Source of the DNA: Elusimicrobiota bacterium
GTDB taxonomy: Bacteria > Omnitrophota > Gorgyraeia > Zapsychrales > Fredricksoniimonadaceae
Length of the DNA: 12,058 nucleotides
Reading direction: 5' to 3'
NCBI GenBank assembly: GCA_012514595.1
Contig: JAAYZZ010000203.1
Coordinates: forward strand, 1-12,058
Below, in pieces: positions 6,973 to 12,058 of this stretch; the first letter of the stretch is position 1; each line of letters starts with the position of its first letter. Both the position numbers and the translations under genes were made by a program. The notes under the pieces were generated by a model. It did not search any database. It was not told the DNA's origin and saw only the letters and a list, made by a program, of their open reading frames with translations.

Positions 6973-7442
6973 ACAGTAGAATGCAGACCGTCTTCTTCTT
7001 TATATTTGTGGTCTTTCCGGTCTTGGAGATCTTCCTTCTGGGCCGGGTCTCGGCCCATATCGGGTTGGGGGATACCCTCATCCTTTTGGTCTTTGCCGCA
7101 TTCCTGGGGGCCTATCTCATCCGGGTCCAAGGCAAGATCACTCTCCTGAGGGTTCAGGAGGCCCTAGCCCAGGGCCGGACGCCCACGGCCGAGATGCTCG
7201 ATGGGGTCATGGTCTTTTTTGCGGGCGTTCTCTTCCTGATCCCGGGGTTTTTGTCCGATCTCTTGGGCTTTGTCCTCTTTTTTCCCCTGACCCGATGGGT
7301 CGTGACCCGGATGGTCCTCTCCGGCGTCCAGGGATCCCTGCGTTCGCGGGCAGCTCGGACCAGGAATTCTCCTGGAAAAGGGATGGGGAGCCGGGGGATC
7401 GAAGGGAGCGAAGGAGCCCAGGACGCGGAGATCATTGGGTAA
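6969..7442 (+). CDS. fxsA: FxsA-family membrane protein
   Basis: FxsA-family proteins are small inner-membrane proteins; E. coli FxsA (suppressor of F exclusion of phage T7) is the named member. The molecular function is poorly known. The 157-residue product starts with a hydrophobic segment (about 5-25, FFFIFVVFPVLEIFLLG), followed by a second (about 31-53) containing GAYLIRVQG. Next come the hydrophilic LAQGRTPTAEMLDG and then a third hydrophobic region (about 80-112) with PGFLSDLLG and FPLTRW. The order PxxE, then RxQG, then GxxP, then PGFLxD is diagnostic for the family. The roughly 45-residue C-terminal tail is Gly/Ser/Arg-rich, low in complexity and variable. The ATG overlaps the folB stop; a second ATG at 6981 (MQTVFFF) is an equally plausible start, as neither has ideal ribosome-binding spacing. 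No link to folate synthesis is implied. Confidence 0.88.
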   Translation: MNSRMQTVFFFIFVVFPVLEIFLLGRVSAHIGLGDTLILLVFAAFLGAYLIRVQGKITLLRVQEALAQGRTPTAEMLDGVMVFFAGVLFLIPGFLSDLLGFVLFFPLTRWVVTRMVLSGVQGSLRSRAARTRNSPGKGMGSRGIEGSEGAQDAEIIG

Positions 7443-7472
7443 GCTCGTCTAAATCATCCAAATTTTTTCTTG

Positions 7473-7502
7473 CAAAGTGACTTTGTGTTGATACTATATA
7501 CT
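7473..7502 (+). promoter_or_regulatory. Promoter with overlapping palindrome upstream of fabG
   Basis: In the 98-nt spacer after fxsA, TATACT (7497-7502, 5 of 6) is the best -10 box. The -35 position is occupied by a perfect 13-nt palindrome, CAAAGTGACTTTG (7473-7485, centre G7479), instead of a good -35 hexamer; TTGCAA at 7470-7475 is a weak alternative. A dyad at -35 in front of fatty-acid genes could be an operator for a regulator, but no known FapR, FabR or FabT site is matched. The 11-mer GTGACTTTGTG (7477-7487) is also shared with the intergenic repeats near asd, so it may instead be repeat-derived. Confidence 0.4.
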
Positions 7503-7540
7503 CGTCTTTTTTACCCAACCCGTTAATTTGTGGTCATTTT

Positions 7541-8284
7541 ATGAGACTAAAAGACGAAATCGCATTCATTACAGGTTCGGCCCGTGGCATCGGCAGGGAG
7601 ATCGCCGAGGCATTTGCCAAGGAAGGGGCACTGGTCATCATCTCGGATATCAAGGCCGAGGACTGCCAGGTCACAGCTGATGAGTTCAAGGCCAAAGGGT
7701 ACAAGGCCGACATCATGGCCTGCAACGTGACCTCTTCCGCGGATGTGGATCAGGCGGTTGACAAGATCATGGAGAAGCACGGTCGGATCGATATCTTGGT
7801 CAACAATGCCGGGATCACGCGGGACAATCTGTTCCTCCGCATGAAGGAGGAGGATTGGGATGCGGTCATCGCGGTCAATCTTAAGGGAACGTTCAACGCC
7901 TGCAAGGCGGTCTCGAAGGTGATGCTCAAGGCCCGTAAGGGGAATATCATCTCGATCGCCTCTGTCATCGGGGTCATGGGCAATGCCGGTCAGGCCAATT
8001 ATGCGGCCAGCAAGGCCGGGGTCATTGCGCTCACCAAGTCGCTGGCCCGCGAATTCGCCTCGCGCAATATCACGGTGAACGCGGTCGCGCCCGGATACAT
8101 CAAGACGGCGATGACCGATAAGTTGAGCGATGAGGTCAAGGGAAAGATCCTGGAGAACGTGCCTCTCGGGCGTATGGGGCTGCCCTCGGATGTGGCGAAT
8201 GTGTGTTTGTTCCTGGCATCAAAGGATGCGGACTATGTCACCGGCCAGACGCTTCTGGTCGACGGTGGCATGATCATGTATTAA
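7541..8284 (+). CDS. fabG: 3-oxoacyl-[acyl-carrier-protein] reductase
   Basis: FabG reduces 3-oxoacyl-ACP to (R)-3-hydroxyacyl-ACP with NADPH in type II fatty-acid elongation in the cytosol. The 247-residue product has the standard length of a classical short-chain dehydrogenase. It has the cofactor motif TGSARGIG (11-18), NNAG (88-91), N113 and the catalytic S141, Y154 and K158 in SVIGVMGNAGQANYAASKAG. VAPGYIKTAMT follows, as in FabG proper, and the C-terminus ends in VDGGM. No good Shine-Dalgarno precedes the ATG; the leader is T-rich. It is followed 38 nt later by acpP and then fabF, a classic fab gene order that distinguishes it from the many other SDR paralogues. fabD and fabH, often upstream in such clusters, are replaced here by fxsA and the folate genes. 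Confidence 0.96.
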   Translation: MRLKDEIAFITGSARGIGREIAEAFAKEGALVIISDIKAEDCQVTADEFKAKGYKADIMACNVTSSADVDQAVDKIMEKHGRIDILVNNAGITRDNLFLRMKEEDWDAVIAVNLKGTFNACKAVSKVMLKARKGNIISIASVIGVMGNAGQANYAASKAGVIALTKSLAREFASRNITVNAVAPGYIKTAMTDKLSDEVKGKILENVPLGRMGLPSDVANVCLFLASKDADYVTGQTLLVDGGMIMY

Positions 8285-8308
8285 TACCGTATAAAGAGGA
8301 AAGACAAC

Positions 8309-8315
8309 AAGGAGG
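8309..8315 (+). promoter_or_regulatory. Strong ribosome-binding site deciding the acpP start
   Basis: AAGGAGG is a near-perfect Shine-Dalgarno 7 nt before the ATG at 8323. It rules out the much longer in-frame reading from 8203, which would overlap fabG by about 80 nt and add 40 residues unlike ACP. It is the strongest such site in the window, consistent with the high abundance of ACP. Confidence 0.85.
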
Positions 8316-8322
8316 CATTTGC

Positions 8323-8562
8323 ATGGCTGTCGCAGACAAGGTTAAATCCATCATCGCGGATCAGTTGGGGGTCAAGATCGAAGAGGTCACGCCCGCCGCG
8401 TCCTTCATCGATGACCTGGGGGCTGATTCCCTCGACACGGTCGAGCTCATCATGGCGCTTGAGGAGGAGTTCTCCATCGAGATTCCGGATGAGGATGCCG
8501 AGAAGATGAAGAAGGTCGAGGACGCGATCAAGTATATCGAAGAGAAGGCGGCCAAGGCCTAA
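8323..8562 (+). CDS. acpP: Acyl carrier protein
   Basis: This small acidic protein carries growing acyl chains on a phosphopantetheine arm and is the shared substrate carrier for FabG, FabF and the acyltransferases of lipid A and phospholipid synthesis. The product is 79 residues, four-helix ACP length. The attachment motif GADSLDTVEL has S36 as the modified serine. The acidic helix II (ELIMALEEEF), IPDEDAEKM and the final helix VEDAIKYIEEKA are all typical. The start is fixed by AAGGAGG. It lies between fabG and fabF, and a strong hairpin terminator follows 32 nt after its stop, probably raising its transcript level relative to fabF. Confidence 0.98.
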   Translation: MAVADKVKSIIADQLGVKIEEVTPAASFIDDLGADSLDTVELIMALEEEFSIEIPDEDAEKMKKVEDAIKYIEEKAAKA

Positions 8563-8594
8563 ATTTTGGTTGTCGTGGTCCAGGTCCTTTTGAA

Positions 8595-8630
8595 GCGCCC
8601 CGGCAGAACGTGTCGGGGCGCCTCTTTTTA
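8595..8630 (+). terminator. Strong intrinsic terminator between acpP and fabF
   Basis: GCGCCCCGGCA (8595-8605) pairs with TGTCGGGGCGC (8611-8621), giving an 11-bp stem with one G-T pair and a 5-nt loop GAACG. It is followed by CTCTTTTTA. This is the best terminator in the window. It ends only 18 nt before the fabF ATG, so downstream genes would rely on read-through or on a promoter I cannot identify. Confidence 0.85.
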
Positions 8631-8635
8631 ATGAC

Positions 8636-8642
8636 AGGGGAG
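8636..8642 (+). promoter_or_regulatory. Ribosome-binding site deciding the fabF start
   Basis: AGGGGAG lies 6 nt before the ATG at 8649, whose product begins MQKRRVVVTG as expected for FabF. The longer in-frame reading from 8610 would start inside the terminator hairpin and adds 13 residues not seen in the family. Confidence 0.8.
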
Positions 8643-8648
8643 CTCTGT

Positions 8649-9893
8649 ATGCAGAAAAGACGTGTGGTCGTCACAGGGATCGGGGTGCTTTCTCCGGTCG
8701 GCAACGGGGTCGAGAATTTCTGGAAGGCCCTGGTGGCAGGGGAGAGCGGGATCGGCCCAATCACCAAGTTCGATCCGTCCTCCTTTGACTCGAAGATCGC
8801 CGGAGAGCTGAAGGGGTATAGTGCCGAGGAGCATTTTGGCATCAAGGATGCCCGCAAGATCTCGGGGTTCATCCAATATGCGGTGGTGGCCGCGCGTGAG
8901 GCGATCAGGAACGCCAATTTCAAGATGGAAGAGGTGGACCCTCACCGGGTCGGTGTGGTGGTGGGCTCGGGGATCGGCTGCATCAAGTCCGCCGAAGAGG
9001 AGTATCAGAAATTCCTCGACAAAGGGCCGGGGCGCATCTCTCCTTTCTTCATCCCCAAGATGATCATCAACGAGGCGGCAGGTCAGGTCTCGATCGAGAC
9101 CGGGGCCAAGGGGCCGGCGACCTGTTCGGTCACGGCCTGTGCTACGGGAACGACCTGTATCGGGGATGCCTTCAAGATGATCCAGTACGGCGAGATCGAC
9201 GCGGCCTTTGCCGGAGGAACGGAAGCCGCGGTCTCGGTCCTGGGGATCGGCGGATTCTGTGCCCTCAAGGCGCTCTCGACGAGAAATGAGGACCCGAAGG
9301 CGGCCAGCCGTCCGTTCGACAAGGATAGGGATGGTTTTGTCATGAGCGAGGGGGCCTGCGTGGTCCTCCTGGAGGAGCTGGAGTACGCAAAAAAGCGCGG
9401 CGCCAGGATTCTGGCCGAGGTGGTGGGATTTGGCCAGACCGGGGATGCGTATCACTCGACGGCCCCCGAGGATTCTGGGGATGGCGCGGCCCGGGCCATG
9501 GTCCAGGCAGTCCAGTGGGGTGGCAACAAATTGACGGATGTGGATTACATCAACGCGCACGGCACGTCGACCGCGCTCAATGACAAGATCGAGACGCGGG
9601 CGATCAGGACGGCTTTCGGCGACCACGCACGAAAATTGGCCGTGAGTTCCACCAAGTCCATGACAGGTCACATGCTGGGCGCCGCAGGGGCGGTGGAGTT
9701 CGCGGCCTGTGTCCTGGCGATCCGCGACCAGGTCATTCCTCCGACGATCAATTACACAACACCGGATCCGAATTGTGATCTGGATTATGTCCCGAATCAG
9801 GCCCGCAAGACCCGTGTGAATCTTGCGATCTCGAATTCGCTCGGGTTCGGCGGACACAACGGGACGCTTGCGGTCAAGAAGTTTGAGGGTTGA
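8649..9893 (+). CDS. fabF: 3-oxoacyl-[acyl-carrier-protein] synthase II
   Basis: FabF condenses malonyl-ACP with acyl-ACP to extend the chain by two carbons. The 414-residue product has the normal length and thiolase fold motifs. C164 in VTACATGT is the acyl-accepting nucleophile, H304 in NAHGTST and H341 in KSMTGHMLGAAGA complete the Cys-His-His triad, and K336 is the conserved supporting lysine. RPFDKDRDGFVMSEGA (221-236) and the C-terminal SNSLGFGGHNGTL, with gatekeeper F400, are typical of KAS II. The Cys-His-His triad excludes a FabH-type (Cys-His-Asn) enzyme. FabB is possible in principle, but the motif pattern and acpP neighbourhood favour FabF. It lies just after the terminator that follows acpP, and leuB starts 22 nt after its stop. 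Confidence 0.97.
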   Translation: MQKRRVVVTGIGVLSPVGNGVENFWKALVAGESGIGPITKFDPSSFDSKIAGELKGYSAEEHFGIKDARKISGFIQYAVVAAREAIRNANFKMEEVDPHRVGVVVGSGIGCIKSAEEEYQKFLDKGPGRISPFFIPKMIINEAAGQVSIETGAKGPATCSVTACATGTTCIGDAFKMIQYGEIDAAFAGGTEAAVSVLGIGGFCALKALSTRNEDPKAASRPFDKDRDGFVMSEGACVVLLEELEYAKKRGARILAEVVGFGQTGDAYHSTAPEDSGDGAARAMVQAVQWGGNKLTDVDYINAHGTSTALNDKIETRAIRTAFGDHARKLAVSSTKSMTGHMLGAAGAVEFAACVLAIRDQVIPPTINYTTPDPNCDLDYVPNQARKTRVNLAISNSLGFGGHNGTLAVKKFEG

Positions 9894-9915
9894 TAAAATA
9901 TAAAAGGATAGCGAC

Positions 9916-10971
9916 ATGAAAAGTTACAAGATCGCGGTCATTGGCGGCGACGGGACGGGGCCTGAGGTCGTCAGAGAGGCCCTCAAGGTCATGGAGGCCG
10001 CGTCCGGTAAATTCAGTTTTAAATACGAGGCCGCTCATTTTGATTTTGGCGGTGAGCGGTATTTGAGGACCAACGAGGTCCTTCCGGCATCCGCGGTCAA
10101 GGACCTTCAGGCCTTTGACTCGATTCTTCTGGGGGCCATTGGTCATCCGGATGTCAAACCCGGGATCCTGGAAAAGGGGATCCTGCTGAAGCTTCGCTTC
10201 GACTTGAATCAGTATATTAACCTCCGTCCGGTCCAGCTTCTCGATGACAGGTTCTGCCCCCTGAAGGGAAAGAAACCCGAGGATGTCAATTTTACCGTCG
10301 TGCGTGAGAATTCCGAGGGGCTTTACAAGGGGATGGGCAGTTTCGAGAACAAGGGCGCCAAGGATGAGGTCGCCATCCAGATCTCGCACAATACGCGTGC
10401 GGGGGTGGAGCGTTGCCTGCGGTATGCCTTTGAGTATACCCGCAAGTACGGCCGCAAGAAGCAACTCACCCTCTGCGGCAAGACGAACGTCCTGACCTTT
10501 GCGTGGGACCTCTGGGAAAGGACCTTTAACGAGCTCGCCAAAGAATATCCGGATGTGAAGACGGATTATGCGCATGTGGATGCGATCACGATGTGGTTCG
10601 TCAAGAACCCTGAATGGTTCGACGTTATCGTGACCGATAATATGTTCGGGGACATCATCACGGACCTCGCGGCCATGATCCAGGGCGGGATGGGGATCGC
10701 AGCCGGCGGGAACATCAACCCCGAAGGGGTGTCGATGTTCGAACCGATCGGCGGTTCCGCCCCCAAGTATACGGGGAAGAATGTGATCAATCCGCTCGCG
10801 GCCGTCGCGGCCGGGGCCATGCTGTTGAGGGAGCTGGGGGAAGAAGCGGCTGCCAAGGCCATCGAGGAGGCCGTTCGTCTCGTGATTACCACCAAGCTCA
10901 AGGACCTTGCCGCCGGAAAGATGGGTTATTCCACGACAGAGGTCGGGGATCTGGTTGTTAAGCATTTATAA
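9916..10971 (+). CDS. leuB: 3-isopropylmalate dehydrogenase-type beta-decarboxylating dehydrogenase
   Basis: This is a member of the isocitrate/isopropylmalate dehydrogenase family, most likely oxidising 3-isopropylmalate with NAD in leucine synthesis. The 351-residue product shows GGDGTGPEVV (10-19), the substrate arginines R94 and R104 in LLKLRFDLNQYINLRP, and R130 in VVRENSEGLYKG with the likely catalytic Y137. It also has K189 in LCGKTN, and the metal-binding aspartates D222, D246 and D250 in HVDA and DNMFGDIITD. The cofactor loop reads EPIGGSAPKYTGK (276-288), where classical LeuB has a histidine after the proline-valine step (EPVHGSAP). It belongs to a variant subgroup often annotated LeuB but related to tartrate and isocitrate dehydrogenases. 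AAAGGA is 7 nt before the ATG. The neighbour asd supports a role in amino-acid synthesis; no leuA, leuC or leuD is in the window, so specificity is inferred. Confidence 0.82.
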   Translation: MKSYKIAVIGGDGTGPEVVREALKVMEAASGKFSFKYEAAHFDFGGERYLRTNEVLPASAVKDLQAFDSILLGAIGHPDVKPGILEKGILLKLRFDLNQYINLRPVQLLDDRFCPLKGKKPEDVNFTVVRENSEGLYKGMGSFENKGAKDEVAIQISHNTRAGVERCLRYAFEYTRKYGRKKQLTLCGKTNVLTFAWDLWERTFNELAKEYPDVKTDYAHVDAITMWFVKNPEWFDVIVTDNMFGDIITDLAAMIQGGMGIAAGGNINPEGVSMFEPIGGSAPKYTGKNVINPLAAVAAGAMLLRELGEEAAAKAIEEAVRLVITTKLKDLAAGKMGYSTTEVGDLVVKHL

Positions 10972-10973
10972 AA

Positions 10974-11037
10974 GGTCACAAAGGCACAAGGGCGCACGTC
11001 CCATGGAAGGTCTTGAGTGACGTGTGACTTTGTGATG
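10974..11037. repeat. Intergenic imperfect inverted repeat between leuB and asd
   Basis: TCACAAAGGCAC (10976-10987) pairs with GTGACTTTGTGA (11024-11035) at 11 of 12 positions. An inner pair, CACGTC (10995-11000) with GACGTG (11019-11024), stacks inside after a bulge. The first arm with flanks, GGTCACAAAGGCACAAGG (10974-10991), recurs after asd at 12041-12058 with one change. It could fold as a hairpin in RNA; there is no downstream T-tract, so it is not an ordinary terminator. The element ends about 8 nt before the asd ribosome-binding site. Confidence 0.7.
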
Positions 11038-11054
11038 TTTTAAAGGGAGTTCTT

Positions 11055-12038
11055 ATGAAGCAGTACGTCGTCGCGATCCTCGGGGCCCGGTCCGTCGTCG
11101 GGCAGTGCATGTATGATATCGTCAAAGAGCGCAAGTTCCCGGTCAAGGAACTTCGCTTGATCTCGCCGAGCGGCGCTAAGGGGGAGATGAACGGTCTTCC
11201 TCTTTTGCCGCTCACGGAGGATGTCTTTAACGGTGTGGATATTGTGTTGAGCTCTCCGGGGGCAGAGATCAGCAAGGTATGGGCGCCTGTGGCGGCCAGG
11301 GCTGGGGCGGTCGTGATCGACAATACCAGCCAGTTCCGCATGGACAAGGATGTGCCGCTGGTCGTTCCTGAGGTCAATCCTGAGGATGTCAAATGGCACA
11401 AGGGCATCATCGCGAATCCCAACTGCTCGACGATCCAGATGGTCGTGGCCTTGAAGCCTCTCCACGATGCGGCCAGGATCAGACGCGTCGTGGTCTCGAC
11501 CTATCAGGCGATCTCGGGCGCGGGTTCCGAGGCGATCGAGGAGATGAAGAATCAGGTCAAGGGGGATCTGACGGTCAAGAAAATGGCCCATCAGATCCTG
11601 CACAACCTGATCCCTCAGATCGATGTCTTCCTGGATAATCATTACACCAAGGAAGAGATGAAGATGGTGTGGGAGACCAAGAAGATCATGCATGATGAGG
11701 GGATCCAGGTCACGGCGACCTGCATCCGCGTTCCCGTCTTCAACGGCCATTCCGAATCCGTCAACATCGAGACAGAGAAGAAGCTGGCCCGGGCGGATGT
11801 GATCCAGCTTCTCTCGGGAGCTCCGGGCGTTACGGTCGTCGATGATCCGGCCAACAAGAAGTATCCCATGCCGCTTCATGCCGACGGGAAAGATGACACT
11901 TTTGTTGGTCGCATCCGTGAGGATGAGACAATCCCCAACGGCATCAATCTGTGGGTTGTTTCCGACAATCTCCGCAAAGGCGCGGCCTTGAACGCCGTTC
12001 AGATCGCGGAGAAGCTTGTGGAATATGGAATGATCTAA
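11055..12038 (+). CDS. asd: Aspartate-semialdehyde dehydrogenase
   Basis: Asd reduces aspartyl phosphate to aspartate semialdehyde with NADPH, the branch-point precursor of lysine/diaminopimelate, threonine, methionine and isoleucine. The 327-residue product is close to family length. NPNCSTIQ contains the catalytic C124, STYQAISGAG the Q151, and RVPVFNGHSESV the substrate R225 and acid/base H232. VVIDNTSQFRMD (87-98) and VPLVVPEVNP (100-109) are typical of the domain. The N-terminal nucleotide motif reads GARSVVG (10-16) where most homologues have GATGxVG; E. coli Asd also has an Arg in this loop (GWRGMVG), but Ser at the second glycine is unusual. GGGAG lies 5 nt before the ATG. It is on the same strand as leuB, from which it is separated by a repeat. 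N-acetyl-glutamyl-phosphate reductase (ArgC) is a relative, but the motifs fit Asd. Confidence 0.95.
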   Translation: MKQYVVAILGARSVVGQCMYDIVKERKFPVKELRLISPSGAKGEMNGLPLLPLTEDVFNGVDIVLSSPGAEISKVWAPVAARAGAVVIDNTSQFRMDKDVPLVVPEVNPEDVKWHKGIIANPNCSTIQMVVALKPLHDAARIRRVVVSTYQAISGAGSEAIEEMKNQVKGDLTVKKMAHQILHNLIPQIDVFLDNHYTKEEMKMVWETKKIMHDEGIQVTATCIRVPVFNGHSESVNIETEKKLARADVIQLLSGAPGVTVVDDPANKKYPMPLHADGKDDTFVGRIREDETIPNGINLWVVSDNLRKGAALNAVQIAEKLVEYGMI

Positions 12039-12040
12039 AG

Positions 12041-12058
12041 GGTCACAAAGTCACAAGG
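12041..12058. repeat. Second copy of the intergenic TCACAAAG repeat, cut by the window end
   Basis: GGTCACAAAGTCACAAGG begins 2 nt after the asd stop and matches 10974-10991 at 17 of 18 positions, in the same orientation and at the same distance from the preceding stop (2 nt in both cases). The remainder of the element lies beyond the window. Confidence 0.7.

Noticed and set aside
8203..8322. Extended 119-residue start for acpP
   Set aside because: It would overlap fabG by about 80 nt and add 40 residues unlike ACP; AAGGAGG at 8309-8315 fixes the start at 8323.
8610..8648. Extended start for fabF at 8610
   Set aside because: It lies inside the terminator hairpin; AGGGGAG and family length favour 8649.
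8628..9917. Minus-strand open frame of 429 codons opposite fabF
   Set aside because: It is the mirror frame of a complete FabF with all catalytic residues; its translation is Arg/Asp/His-rich without domain character.
9874..10965. Minus-strand open frame of 363 codons opposite leuB
   Set aside because: It is a shadow of the LeuB-type gene; no motif or ribosome-binding site supports it. The same reasoning applies to frames opposite asd (11040-11879), the large gene (333-1046, 3681-4592) and folE/lpxB (5603-6514).
1..12058. tRNA, rRNA, riboswitch, CRISPR array or transposase
   Set aside because: I looked and found no cloverleaf-like spacer, no regularly spaced repeat-spacer units, no transposase motifs and no recognisable riboswitch in the short intergenic gaps.

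Overview
The window looks like chromosomal DNA of a Gram-negative-type (diderm) bacterium of moderately high GC. Lipid A synthesis (lpxB) and a type II fatty-acid set (fabG-acpP-fabF) are present, and no phage, plasmid or transposase gene is visible. The very large exported protein at the left, with its unusual N-terminal region, reminds me of uncultivated Omnitrophota (former OP3, PVC-related). That taxonomic guess rests on memory of similar proteins and is tentative.

Layout: (1) 1-203 is the 3' end of a YhcH/YjgK/YiaL-family gene whose start lies outside the window. (2) 204-416 is intergenic, with a weak terminator and a weak candidate promoter. (3) 417-4706 encodes a 1429-residue exported protein with a signal peptide, an N-terminal helical region, a LysM domain, a Glu/Leu/Phe/Val dehydrogenase-like module and HEAT-like helices. 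(4) A hairpin-forming, repeat-like bidirectional terminator (about 4712-4797) separates it from the convergent lpxB (4792-5940, minus). (5) A 115-nt divergent promoter region drives lpxB leftwards and folE-folB-fxsA rightwards; those three genes are tightly packed (folB and fxsA overlap). (6) A new promoter with a palindrome leads into fabG-acpP-fabF, with a strong intrinsic terminator between acpP and fabF. (7) leuB-type and asd dehydrogenase genes follow on the same strand, separated by a short intergenic repeat that recurs after asd at the window end.

Functionally, most of the window is housekeeping: the first and second committed-type steps of folate synthesis (FolE, FolB), fatty-acid elongation on ACP (FabG, AcpP, FabF), lipid A disaccharide synthesis (LpxB, which depends on ACP-derived acyl chains), and branched-chain and aspartate-family amino-acid synthesis (LeuB, Asd). 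The exceptional item is the 1429-residue protein. It appears to send a nucleotide-binding amino-acid-dehydrogenase fold, with several catalytic residues apparently retained, out of the cytoplasm fused to a peptidoglycan-binding LysM. A second theme is a set of short repeats: an in-frame 21-nt repeat inside the large gene, and copies of a TCACAAAGTCAC-like motif in three intergenic spacers.
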